The notes beneath the pieces are model-generated. The model did not search any database and was not told the origin of the DNA. It was given only the letters and a program-made list of their open reading frames with translations. A DNA stretch of 64,000 nucleotides from contig JAGAKX010000011.1 of assembly GCA_017625435.1 (NCBI GenBank), positions 62,001 through 126,000 of the forward strand, given 5' to 3'. Positions within the stretch are counted from its first letter, which is position 1, and every line of letters begins with the position of its first letter. Origin of the DNA: Clostridia bacterium. Lineage in GTDB: Bacteria > Bacillota > Clostridia > Oscillospirales > Acutalibacteraceae. The position numbers were made by a program, and so were the translations under genes. This document shows positions 49,773-57,859 of the stretch, one piece after another.

Positions 49773-50135
49773 ATGACCAAACAAAGGGCTGCTATAATTA
49801 AGGTTATGCGTGAAAACTGCGGCCATTTTACCGCTGAAGAAATATTTTTATTGGCAAAAGAGGAATATCCTTCAATAGTCCGTGCTACAATATATAATAA
49901 TCTCAACGGAATGGTTGAAGAGGGAAGCATCCGAAGAATCTGCCAATCGGGACATCCCGACAGATTTGACAGAAATCCTATGCCTCACGAGCACATAATA
50001 TGTACCGGCTGCGGCAAGGTTGAGGATCTGAATATTCCCGGTCTTACCGAAGCTATGGAAGATGCAACAGGCTGTGAGATTGAAGATTATGAGCTTGTTA
50101 TTCATTGCAAATGCCCCGAATGCAGGGTAGTATAA
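49773..50135 (+). CDS. perR: PerR-type Fur-family peroxide regulator
   Basis: A 120-residue Fur-family repressor. The regulatory metal ligands match PerR: Asp66 in DRFDRN, His72 and His74 in PHEHIIC, Asp85 in KVEDLN; the structural zinc site is CTGC (77-80) plus CPEC near the C-terminus. The winged helix includes [14 protein letters not shown]. The Asp residues at the positions of B. subtilis Asp85 and Asp104 favour peroxide sensing over iron (Fur) control. AGGAGG precedes the ATG. It lies 22 nt before rubrerythrin, a known PerR target in clostridia. Confidence 0.88.
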   Translation: MTKQRAAIIKVMRENCGHFTAEEIFLLAKEEYPSIVRATIYNNLNGMVEEGSIRRICQSGHPDRFDRNPMPHEHIICTGCGKVEDLNIPGLTEAMEDATGCEIEDYELVIHCKCPECRVV

Positions 50136-50157
50136 ATTATATCAGGAGGAAATAACA

Positions 50158-50691
50158 ATGGAACTTAAGGGTACAAAAACAGAGAAAAATTTAATGGAAG
50201 CTTTTGCAGGCGAAAGCCAGGCAAGAAACAAATATACCTACTTTGCTTCAGTTGCAAAGAAGGAAGGCTATGAGCAGATAGCAGCTATCTTCCTTAAGAC
50301 AGCAGAAAATGAAAAAGAACACGCAAAGCTTTGGTTCAAGGCTCTCGGTGAGCTCGGTGATACTGCACAGAATCTTGCAGCAGCTGCAGCAGGCGAAAAC
50401 TACGAGTGGACCGATATGTACGACCGTTTTGCAAAGGAAGCAGAGGAAGAAGGCTTCACAAAGCTCGCTTTCCAGTTCAGAGAGGTTGCAAAGATTGAAA
50501 AGAGCCACGAGGAAAGATACAGAAAGCTTCTTTCAAACGTAGAAATGCAGGAGGTTTTCGCTAAAGCCGAGGAAACAATGTGGGAATGCCGTAACTGCGG
50601 CCACCTTGTAATGGGCAAGAAGGCACCCGGTATGTGTCCCGTATGCGCTCATCCTCAGAGCTTCTTTGAAGTAAGAGCAGAGAATTATTAA
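50158..50691 (+). CDS. rbr: rubrerythrin
   Basis: A 177-residue rubrerythrin, a non-haem diiron peroxidase of anaerobes. The ferritin-like domain has [30 protein letters not shown] and [18 protein letters not shown] ExxH motifs ([11 protein letters not shown]); the C-terminal rubredoxin-like domain has [10 protein letters not shown] and CPVCAHPQ. Length is normal for the family. Co-transcribed with perR, AGGAGG 7-8 nt before the ATG, and followed by a hairpin terminator. Confidence 0.95.
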   Translation: MELKGTKTEKNLMEAFAGESQARNKYTYFASVAKKEGYEQIAAIFLKTAENEKEHAKLWFKALGELGDTAQNLAAAAAGENYEWTDMYDRFAKEAEEEGFTKLAFQFREVAKIEKSHEERYRKLLSNVEMQEVFAKAEETMWECRNCGHLVMGKKAPGMCPVCAHPQSFFEVRAENY

Positions 50692-50732
50692 TCAGTTCAT
50701 TTTTAAGAACCCCTTTCTTTGACTATAGCAAA

Positions 50733-50766
50733 AGAGTGTCTGTCACAAATCCGTGGCAGACACTCT
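50733..50766 (+). terminator. terminator between rubrerythrin and the GPH transporter gene
   Basis: 14-bp stem AGAGTGTCTGTCAC/GTGGCAGACACTCT with a 6-nt loop; the plus-strand tail is GTTTGTTTTTT. It separates two convergent units. Confidence 0.75.
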
Positions 50767-50793
50767 GTTTGTTTTTTAGTATATTGCAGCCGA

Positions 50794-52314
50794 TTATTCC
50801 GCAACAGCCTGAGCTTTTTCAGCCTGAGCCTGTCTTCTCTTGCTGAGCTCATCTATAATTCTTGCACGTTCCTTGCCGGAAATCTTGTAGAAGAACATAG
50901 GAATTGCACAAAGAAGCATACTGATACCGGGGATAATGGAAACAAGGGAGAACATTGCAAAGTTCTGTGTTCTTGTAAGCTCTGTTGCAGCAACAACAAC
51001 TTCGCTTGAAAGCATCTTTGAGGGGTCAATGTCAATGAACATATACATAAGAATAATGCCTGTTGTTGCAAGAGCATTGCCGAGCTTGTTTACGAAGCCC
51101 TGTAAAGCTGAGCCGAGACCGTTATCTCTGTAGCCTGTTTTCAGTTCGAGATAGTCCAGGCAGTCGCCTATCATTGCATTTGATACGACATTGAGAACAC
51201 CGAGAGGGATACTGGAAACAAGTATGAAGGGGATGCAGATATAAAGGTTTGCCGTAAACCAGCCGATAAGCGTTGTAAAGATACTTGCCACAAAGCCTGC
51301 AAGACAGGTTGTAATAAGAATCTTCTTATAGTCAAATTTTCTTATGAGCTTGGGCATAAGAAGCTGAGCGCCGAACATACCAACAATAGCACAAATCTGG
51401 AAAATTGTCTTAACAGATGAAACGCTTTCGGCAATGTACTTTGTTCTCAGCTCAAGCGATAAATCGGAGGTAAGCTCGGGTCCTATGTAGAAAGCATAAC
51501 GGGCAACGTGAACGGCTGCAGCCTGCACCATATATCTTCCGCTTGAAAGAACACCCATTGCCACTACAAGCATAAGGGGCTTACAGGTGAAGATTCTCTT
51601 AAGGGCAGTAGGCTCACCGGGAGCACGGGTCTTTGCAGGAGGAATAACTCTTTCCTTTATATGGAAATATGAATTTCCGTACATTACGGCACCGATAACC
51701 ACGCAAACACCTGCAATTATAAGATAACGCTGTTTTTCGTATTCGATACCTGTAGAGCCGAGAAGAGTGGGAAGTGTGAAGCCTGCAACAAGGAAAAGAA
51801 CCTCGGGAAGGGCAGAGCCTATACTGTTGAGATTCTTTGTGTAGGAAATAACATAGCCTCTTTCGTCGGCATTGGGGGTCATAAGATTGGGAATTCCCCA
51901 GAAGGGCACGTCAGCAAGAGTGTAACACATACCCCAAAGAATGTATGTTACCGCAGCGTATATCATAAGCTCGGTTTTGGGAAGGTCGGGGGAGATATAA
52001 AGTAATATGGTAAGTATGGCAATGGGGGCTACGCCGTAAAGGATGTAGGACTTCATTTTGCCGTGCTTCGGATTTGCCTTGTCGGCAACAATACCCATAA
52101 GCGGGTCGTTTATAGCGTCCCACACACGTGCGAGAAGCATAAGAAGCATTACAAACATAAGGGGAAGCTGTAATACGTTTACGTAGTAGTCGCTGATGTA
52201 GCTTGACATCATTGCATACATCATACCCTGACCCATTGCACCTACTGCGAACATATTAAGCTCTTTTTTAGGTACCACGAATCCGGGAGGGAGCTGTTTT
52301 TTTTCTTTTGCCAT
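50794..52314 (-). CDS. GPH-family (MelB-like) transporter
   Basis: A 506-residue, 12-helix major facilitator of the glycoside-pentoside-hexuronide:cation symporter family. MFVMLLMLLARVWDAINDPL with MGIVADKANPKHGKMKSY is the family's cation-site/loop region, and YTLADVPFWGIPNLMT and DYLELKTGYRDNG are also typical. The protein ends with a charged C-terminal tail (ELSKRRQAQAEKAQ). It is the last gene of the four-gene operon headed by the DtxR-like regulator, 21 nt after the lyase-peroxiredoxin gene. It may import the glycoside released by or fed to the GH30 enzyme. Confidence 0.85.
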   Translation of the reverse strand: MAKEKKQLPPGFVVPKKELNMFAVGAMGQGMMYAMMSSYISDYYVNVLQLPLMFVMLLMLLARVWDAINDPLMGIVADKANPKHGKMKSYILYGVAPIAILTILLYISPDLPKTELMIYAAVTYILWGMCYTLADVPFWGIPNLMTPNADERGYVISYTKNLNSIGSALPEVLFLVAGFTLPTLLGSTGIEYEKQRYLIIAGVCVVIGAVMYGNSYFHIKERVIPPAKTRAPGEPTALKRIFTCKPLMLVVAMGVLSSGRYMVQAAAVHVARYAFYIGPELTSDLSLELRTKYIAESVSSVKTIFQICAIVGMFGAQLLMPKLIRKFDYKKILITTCLAGFVASIFTTLIGWFTANLYICIPFILVSSIPLGVLNVVSNAMIGDCLDYLELKTGYRDNGLGSALQGFVNKLGNALATTGIILMYMFIDIDPSKMLSSEVVVAATELTRTQNFAMFSLVSIIPGISMLLCAIPMFFYKISGKERARIIDELSKRRQAQAEKAQAVAE

Positions 52315-52335
52315 TGTTTTCTCTCGCTTTCTTAC

Positions 52336-54102
52336 TCAGTTTTTTCTCAGTGCACCGAGAAGCTCTCCCGAATCGGGGAAGTCTCCTATGGTTTTACAGT
52401 AATGAGAATAAATTACTTTCATATTTTTGTCAATACCAATGAGTGCCGGAAGCTGTAATTTACGCTTGCCTGAGGTATTTTCTTCCGTAAAGGATTTTAT
52501 CATATCGGTGTCAAGAAGGTTGTGTACGTCGCCTTTTGTCATTTCCTCAAACATCTTATCGCCTGCCACCATACTGATTATGCTGTTTGCTTCAAAAATG
52601 TTATATCTGTCATAGAATATGCATTCGGGGTCAGCAATAAGCTCAAAGGGATAAAAGCTCTGATACTGTGCTAATTCCTCTGCGGTGTTCTGCAGAATGA
52701 ATTTCAGATCAATGCCGAACATTGTAAAAACCCGCTGATACTTCTTGAATGTGTCAAGTGTCTTAACTGCAATTTGGCATTCAATGTATCTTGTGAAAAC
52801 AAGAAGTGTTTTCTTTGAGATGTTGTGTTTCAGAAGCTTTCCTGCACCGTAAGGGGAGTTGTAAACGAAATCGGAAAGCAAATCGCCCTTTTCCAGCTTT
52901 TTGTGATAGGGCTTGCCGTTAATCCTTCTGTCCTCAAGAACGGAGTTAACTGCATTCTTGAATCTTTCCATAGTTTTTTCAAGGGTAACCCTTGCACAGG
53001 CAAGGTTGATTCTCTGGAAGCCCCTGCCGAGGTCTCCGAACATTTCACCCCAATCAAGGAAAATATCCGCTTTTTCCAGCATTTCGCGAAGCTCAACGTG
53101 TGTCATTTCGAGAGCTCTCATATCAATCCATTGAAGATATGTGCCCTGGAGGGGGAAGACCTTTATCTCGGGGAAATTCTCCGCCATAAAGCCTTCAATG
53201 TATTTTGCATTTCCGTCAATGACTGTCAGCAGCTCGTCAAGCCAGTCCTCACATTCATTGTATGCGGTTTTGCAGGCTTCAAAAGCAAAAATGTTAAGGT
53301 GGCTCTGGAGATTCATCATCATAACCGCCTTCATTTTTCCTCTGGTCTTTTTATCGGGAATTATGATGTTGGAGCATTGAAGTCCTGCAAGGTTGAAGGT
53401 TTTGCTGGGGGCTGTGCATACGGCGATATTTCCGAGGGTTTCTTCTCCGAGAGTTGCCATAACGGTATGCTCATATCCCGGCATTATAAGGTCGTTGTGA
53501 ATTTCGTCGTCAATAATGAAGACTCCGTTTTTGTTGCAGATATCTGCCACTATCTGTAATTCTTCCTTTGTCCAGACTCTGCCTATGGGATTGTGGGGAT
53601 TGCAGAAGATTATAGCCTTTGTGTCCGGAAGAGCTGCTTTTTCTTCAAGGTCAGAAAAATCAATGCTGTATTTTCCGTCAGTTAAAATCAGCTCGCTGTA
53701 AACAAATTTTCTGCTTTTTGCAAGGACTGCCATATCAAAGGGGTAATACACGGGAGTCAGAATAATAATTCCGTCCCCGGGCATGGTTGCCGCTTCTATA
53801 ATAAGCCCCAAGCCGTTTACAACACCGGGCGTAGTTATAATCCAGTCCTTTTCAATATGAAAATTGTGTCTTCTTTCCATCCATGAGATAACGGCAGTAT
53901 AATACACATCCATAGGGTCGGTATAGCCTAAAATCTGCTCCTGTGCCAGTTTTGACAGCGCGTTTTTAATAGGCCCGGCCGTGGGAAATTCCATATCTGC
54001 AACGGATAAGGGAACCGCATCCACACTCGCATTTTTAGCTCCGTTCCACTTTGAAGAACCGCAGAGGCTTCTGTCGGGAACACTTGTAAAATCGTACTTC
54101 AT
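52336..54102 (-). CDS. MalY/PatB-type C-S lyase fused to a peroxiredoxin-like domain
   Basis: A 588-residue two-domain protein. Residues 1 to about 390 are a PLP aminotransferase-fold MalY/PatB-type cystathionine beta-lyase (VPLSVADMEFPT, ITTPGVVNGLGLII, CNPHNPIGRVW, and the PLP lysine in TAPSKTFNLAGLQ). Residues about 400-588 are a thioredoxin/AhpC-TSA-like domain: LEKGDLLSDFVY, then TLLVFTRYIECQIAVKTLD with a Cys at the peroxidatic position, and LIADPECIFYDRYNIFEAN. Usual MalY proteins are about 390 residues, so this is a true fusion. ATG 54,102 is favoured over an upstream start that would lie in the GH30 gene. Likely role: cysteine/sulfide or redox metabolism. Confidence 0.75.
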   Translation of the reverse strand: MKYDFTSVPDRSLCGSSKWNGAKNASVDAVPLSVADMEFPTAGPIKNALSKLAQEQILGYTDPMDVYYTAVISWMERRHNFHIEKDWIITTPGVVNGLGLIIEAATMPGDGIIILTPVYYPFDMAVLAKSRKFVYSELILTDGKYSIDFSDLEEKAALPDTKAIIFCNPHNPIGRVWTKEELQIVADICNKNGVFIIDDEIHNDLIMPGYEHTVMATLGEETLGNIAVCTAPSKTFNLAGLQCSNIIIPDKKTRGKMKAVMMMNLQSHLNIFAFEACKTAYNECEDWLDELLTVIDGNAKYIEGFMAENFPEIKVFPLQGTYLQWIDMRALEMTHVELREMLEKADIFLDWGEMFGDLGRGFQRINLACARVTLEKTMERFKNAVNSVLEDRRINGKPYHKKLEKGDLLSDFVYNSPYGAGKLLKHNISKKTLLVFTRYIECQIAVKTLDTFKKYQRVFTMFGIDLKFILQNTAEELAQYQSFYPFELIADPECIFYDRYNIFEANSIISMVAGDKMFEEMTKGDVHNLLDTDMIKSFTEENTSGKRKLQLPALIGIDKNMKVIYSHYCKTIGDFPDSGELLGALRKN

Positions 54103-54121
54103 ACAATTTCGCTTCCTTAGC

Positions 54122-55480
54122 TTATATAATAATCGTTGTAACGCTTTCGGGAGGGATAATGATATTTCCGTTTTCGGCAACTTCAGCTTCCGTCAGGTCA
54201 TTATCTTTATCCGTAAGGGCAGTAATGACTGCTTTCCCGAAGGTGTTTTCAATGTTTTTCGCATTTTTTGTGGCATTTATAAGGACAGCAACTGTTTTTC
54301 CGTCCTTATGGAAGGCAACGGCATTTATATCCTTATCGTCTGTTTTAATTTCAATTCTTTTTGCATTACGTGGAACATATTTTGAGAAATTGCCCGTAAC
54401 GAAAAGACGCTTTGTTGTGCTGAAGGTTCCTGCTTCCTCGTTTATATAAATAAGCCCGTCGCAGTAGTCCACTTCAGATACGGCAATCCAATGCTGCCAG
54501 GATGACACACCGAGAATCGTTATGTCCTCGAACATTGTTTTTGCCGTGACAAGTGCCGAATTCATACCGCTGTCTCTGCCGCCCTTCATATGGCACCATT
54601 CACTCATATTAACGGTTTCACCGGGGAAGAAAATATTGAGAAATGCTCTGTATCTTTTAAGAAAGCCCAATCTGTTGTTGAGGAATGGAACGGGAATGGG
54701 CAGGCAGTAGGAATGGACGTCAATTCCGTCACAGCATTCTCTTATTTTTTTATTCCCGAGTACGGCAAATGTGTAAGCCTTGTTGAACCAACGGATGTCT
54801 CCGTTTTCGCAGGCGCTGATTCTGACATCTCTGAGAGCAGGTCTGTTTTTCAGCTTTGATGATAGTTTTTTCAGAAGAGAATAAACCTCAAAGGGTGTGT
54901 AATGACAGCCCTCCTGCCCGTTTTTCTCCGTCCATACCCACATAGGCTCGTTTACGGGAGAAATAAATTTTACGGGGATATCTTCACTTAAAAAGTGTTC
55001 TGCACAGTCAAGAAGATAGTCCGAAAAAGCATCCTCATTTTTTCTCGGAAGATTGCTGTGCCAGGCCTTGTCAAGACAGGATTTGTGATTTTTTGTAAGT
55101 CTTTCGGGAGGGGAGTTGGAAAAGAGTATTACTTCGTCTGCACCCTCCTTGACACACAGCTTCATCATATTAACGGCATTTTTATCTCTTGTCCAGTCAT
55201 AATTGCCGTTATTATCAAAGCTCTCCGCCATTCTGTTTTTGTTGGGAAAAACACTTGAACCGCTGTTTTTAGAGCCGCCGCCGAGATTGTAACGGTATAT
55301 CTGCATACCGATACCAGTTTCGGGATTGTAGAGAAGCTCGGCAATACGCTCGTTTACTTTTTTGCCGCTTGCGGGGTCCTCGTGGTCCCATCCGCCCACA
55401 ACCTGAGCCCACCAGGCACCCGAGGCACCGATTCCGCGGAAGGTCTGAAAGGTTTTCTCTTTATTGATTATTAATCTCAT
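54122..55480 (-). CDS. GH30-like glycoside hydrolase
   Basis: A 452-residue protein without a signal peptide, of the GH30 type (TIM barrel plus a C-terminal beta domain). N-terminus FQTFRGIGASGAWWAQVVGG; RYNLGGGSKNSG; acid/base Glu in ISPVNEPMWVW (about residue 184); nucleophile Glu in TVNMSEWCH (about 300). The pattern is closest to the endo-beta-1,6-galactanase-like branch of GH30. The C-terminal part (AVLINATKNAKNIENTFG) fits the beta domain. It follows the DtxR-like gene by 21 nt and precedes the lyase gene by 19 nt. As a cytoplasmic enzyme it would act on imported oligosaccharides. Confidence 0.8.
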   Translation of the reverse strand: MRLIINKEKTFQTFRGIGASGAWWAQVVGGWDHEDPASGKKVNERIAELLYNPETGIGMQIYRYNLGGGSKNSGSSVFPNKNRMAESFDNNGNYDWTRDKNAVNMMKLCVKEGADEVILFSNSPPERLTKNHKSCLDKAWHSNLPRKNEDAFSDYLLDCAEHFLSEDIPVKFISPVNEPMWVWTEKNGQEGCHYTPFEVYSLLKKLSSKLKNRPALRDVRISACENGDIRWFNKAYTFAVLGNKKIRECCDGIDVHSYCLPIPVPFLNNRLGFLKRYRAFLNIFFPGETVNMSEWCHMKGGRDSGMNSALVTAKTMFEDITILGVSSWQHWIAVSEVDYCDGLIYINEEAGTFSTTKRLFVTGNFSKYVPRNAKRIEIKTDDKDINAVAFHKDGKTVAVLINATKNAKNIENTFGKAVITALTDKDNDLTEAEVAENGNIIIPPESVTTIII

Positions 55481-55501
55481 AATTCTTTCACCCGAAAAAT
55501 A

Positions 55502-55867
55502 CTATTTACGTGAAAAATGCTTTTTTATTGCCTCAAAGGATTCCTCACTTAAAAAATGTTCAATTCTGCAGGCATCCTCCGTGGCGGTTTCCTGGCTTAC
55601 GCCCAGACCGATAAGCCAGTCCGTAAGAATTGTATGTCTTTCATACATTTCTTCTGCAATGTAAAGTCCCTGCTTTGTAAGAAGCAGCTCGCCGTTGTCC
55701 CCGACAGTAATGAAGCCTCCGTTTTTCAGAAGCCCCACAGCACGGGAGACGCTGGGCTTTGAATATCCGAGATGCTCGCTTACGTCAATGCTGCGTACAG
55801 ATGAAAGTGTTTTTGAAAGTATATATATTGTTTCGAGATACATTTCTCCCGATTCCTGAAGTCTCAT
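55502..55867 (-). CDS. DtxR/IdeR-type metal-dependent repressor
   Basis: A 121-residue repressor with an N-terminal winged helix (IDVSEHLGYSKPSVSRAVGL, about 27-46) and a dimerisation/metal domain. The residues at ligand positions are Met9 (GEMYLETIY), His78 (ERHTIL), Cys100, Glu103 and His104 (DACRIEH). Met and Cys match the DtxR/IdeR iron site rather than the Asp/Glu of MntR, suggesting iron(II). The C-terminal SH3-like domain is missing, as in short family members. Start ATG 55,867 has GGAGGG. Its promoter is covered by a perfect palindrome. It heads the operon with the GH30, lyase-peroxiredoxin and GPH transporter genes. Confidence 0.85.
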   Translation of the reverse strand: MRLQESGEMYLETIYILSKTLSSVRSIDVSEHLGYSKPSVSRAVGLLKNGGFITVGDNGELLLTKQGLYIAEEMYERHTILTDWLIGLGVSQETATEDACRIEHFLSEESFEAIKKHFSRK

Positions 55868-55888
55868 AAATACCCTCCGTTCAGTAAT

Positions 55889-55923
55889 GTAAAAATTATA
55901 CCACACGCGCGTAATTTTTACAA
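55889..55923 (-). promoter_or_regulatory. promoter and palindromic operator of the DtxR-type operon
   Basis: Minus strand TTGTAA, 17-nt spacer, TATAAT (55,895-55,923). A perfect inverted repeat GTAAAAATTA-13 nt-TAATTTTTAC (55,889-55,921) spans the whole promoter and is a likely autoregulatory site. Confidence 0.75.
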
Positions 55924-55936
55924 TATGGCATTGTTG

Positions 55937-55965
55937 TTGACTTTAGAGGTGTTTTATTGTAAAAT
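55937..55965 (+). promoter_or_regulatory. sigma-A promoter of the LiaF-like gene
   Basis: TTGACT, 17-nt spacer, TAAAAT on the plus strand, 14 nt beyond the divergent DtxR-type operator. GTAAAGGAGG and the ATG at 55,990 follow. Confidence 0.75.
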
Positions 55966-55989
55966 ATTACTGTAAAGGAGGCACGGATT

Positions 55990-56673
55990 ATGAAAAATGT
56001 AAACAGAATTCTATGGGGATTTGTCCTTGTGGGTGTCGGAGTTGTGCTCGGTCTTCACGTTATGGATATTCTGCCATTTGATATTTTTTTCAAGGGCTGG
56101 TGGACTCTTATAATAATCATCCCCAGCTTTATTTCGCTGTTCTCGCAGAGAGATAAAACACCGGGTATTGTGGGAATGGTTGCCGGTATTTTCCTGCTTC
56201 TGGGAAGCCGCGGTATAATCGACTTTAAGATTCTCTTTAAGCTTATAGGCCCCATTCTTATAGTTGTTATCGGTCTTTGTCTTATTTTCAAGGATGCCTT
56301 CAATAAGAACGTAAAGGATGCAATCAAGCGCATAAAGGAAAAGAATTTCCCGAAGAAGAAATGCACCGCTGTTTTCGGCGGTAAAAATGCGGTTCTTGCC
56401 GGTGAGCCCTTTTACGGAGCCGATGCTGTTGCAGTTTTCGGCGGACTTGAAATTGACCTCAGAGGTGCTGTGATTACAGAGGATATCATAATAAGCGCAG
56501 GTGCCGTATTCGGCGGTATTGATATTCTTTTACCGCAGAATGTCAATGCAGAGCTTTGTGTGACGCCTGTATTCGGCGGTGCCGCCAACAAGACAGGCAG
56601 AGCCTTTACTCCGGGTATTCCCACCGTATTTGTCAGCGGTATATGTGCTTTCGGCGGAGTAGATGTCAAGTAA
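55990..56673 (+). CDS. LiaF-like membrane protein
   Basis: A 227-residue protein with four N-terminal membrane segments (ILWGFVLVGVGVVLGLHVM, TLIIIIPSFISLF, GMVAGIFLLLGS, ILIVVIGLCLIF) followed by a cytoplasmic or outer beta-helix domain with four FGG repeats (AVFGGKNAVL, AVFGGLEIDL, AVFGGIDILL, PVFGGAANK). This is the LiaF/DUF5668 layout. In bacilli LiaF tunes the LiaRS cell-envelope stress system; no LiaRS genes are nearby, so it may act alone. Its promoter diverges from the DtxR-type operon. Confidence 0.85.
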   Translation: MKNVNRILWGFVLVGVGVVLGLHVMDILPFDIFFKGWWTLIIIIPSFISLFSQRDKTPGIVGMVAGIFLLLGSRGIIDFKILFKLIGPILIVVIGLCLIFKDAFNKNVKDAIKRIKEKNFPKKKCTAVFGGKNAVLAGEPFYGADAVAVFGGLEIDLRGAVITEDIIISAGAVFGGIDILLPQNVNAELCVTPVFGGAANKTGRAFTPGIPTVFVSGICAFGGVDVK

Positions 56674-56728
56674 TAAGTAAATGGTAACGGTGAATAGTGA
56701 CCCTGTATGAAGCCTTCCGGCTTGACTT

Positions 56729-56759
56729 AAAAAAAGGACTGCTGTGCAGTCCTTTTTTT
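56729..56759. terminator. bidirectional terminator between liaF-like and hydrolase genes
   Basis: GGACTGC-TGT-GCAGTCC flanked by AAAAAAA and TTTTTTT, so it works for both convergent genes. Confidence 0.88.
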
Positions 56760-57720
56760 ATGCATTTACGTGTGTATTTACAAGGCTGTCAACTGCTTCC
56801 CAATATTTTTCGGGGAAGTTTGCACAGGCTTCGTCGTGCCCCGTATCGGGGAGTGCCAGCTTCATTTTCGGAGCAGAGCATTTTTCGTATAGTGCCTCCA
56901 TCATCCAGAAGGGGACTACATCATCATTTTCACCGTGAATGAAAAGAGTGGGGGTGACTGAGTGTGACACGGCACTTATGGGTGAGCAGTCCGAAAAGCT
57001 CCAGCCGAGGAATAATTTTGCAAAGGTATCGGCGGCATTTAAGAAGGGGAAGGGGGGAAGCCCTGCCTCTTTTGTTATTGCCCCCTTAAAAAGCTCCTTG
57101 CAGTCTGTAAAGCCGCAGTCCGCAATACAGCATTTTACATTCTCGGGAAGCCTTTCGCCTGTAGTCAGCATTACCGTTGCGCTGCCCATTGAAATGCCGA
57201 GAAGCACAATTTGGGCCTCCGGGTCACGGGAAATGATATAGCTTATCCAGGAAATTACATCAAATTTTTCATAATATCCCATAGAGGTGAACTTTTCATC
57301 TCTGTTTCTGTGTGCACGCTGACAGGGCAGAATGCAGTTATAACCGTTTTTATAGAAATGAATTGCCTGCCGTGCCATAGCTCTCGGACGGGAGGTGTAG
57401 CCGTGGACAGCTATAAGCCACTTGTGTGAGGGCTCTTCTCTCAAAATTATTTTTGAAAGGAGCCTTTCGCCTTTTTCGTTGTAAAGCACCGTATCCTCGG
57501 GATTTATTCCGCAGTACCAGTCGTCCGCAGTCCTGAAGTTTACGTCGTTCATATATCTGCCCATATTCCCGGGAGCCTGAAGCAACTCTTCAGGATGCTT
57601 ATTGCAGGCTTTCTTTGAAAGAATTCCGTAACAAAGGGCAGCACCGGTGCCCATATACGCACCTGCGGTAAGTGCAGCTGCTCCTGCGATTATTTTTGCG
57701 GTTTTCAGTTTTTTATTCAT
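56758..57720 (-). CDS. membrane-anchored alpha/beta hydrolase
   Basis: A 320-residue alpha/beta hydrolase with an N-terminal membrane segment (AKIIAGAAALTAGAYMGTGA). The nucleophile elbow is LLGISMGSATVML (Ser near residue 185); the oxyanion-side sequence is LIAVHGYTSRPRAMARQA; acid Asp in HGENDDVVPF and His in LPDTGHDEAC complete the triad. This is the 'alpha/beta hydrolase with N-terminal TM' type (YhaM/BEM46-like). Start at ATG 57,720 with GGGAGGG; a longer frame has no site. Substrate unknown, probably a lipid or peptide ester near the membrane. Confidence 0.82.
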   Translation of the reverse strand: MNKKLKTAKIIAGAAALTAGAYMGTGAALCYGILSKKACNKHPEELLQAPGNMGRYMNDVNFRTADDWYCGINPEDTVLYNEKGERLLSKIILREEPSHKWLIAVHGYTSRPRAMARQAIHFYKNGYNCILPCQRAHRNRDEKFTSMGYYEKFDVISWISYIISRDPEAQIVLLGISMGSATVMLTTGERLPENVKCCIADCGFTDCKELFKGAITKEAGLPPFPFLNAADTFAKLFLGWSFSDCSPISAVSHSVTPTLFIHGENDDVVPFWMMEALYEKCSAPKMKLALPDTGHDEACANFPEKYWEAVDSLVNTHVNA

Positions 57721-57795
57721 ATAAACAACCCTCCCGTAACAGTATACTGATATTTTAACAATAATTATCGTACAAATCAACAGTTTTTTGTATCA

Positions 57796-57824
57796 TTGAC
57801 TTGAAGCCTTTTACAATGTATAAT
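57796..57824 (+). promoter_or_regulatory. sigma-A promoter of the GH2 gene
   Basis: TTGACT, 17-nt spacer, TATAAT; the GH2 AAGGAG site and ATG follow within 40 nt. Confidence 0.85.
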
Positions 57825-57859
57825 AAACCTGTATATACTTTTATGAAGGAGTGCAGGGT

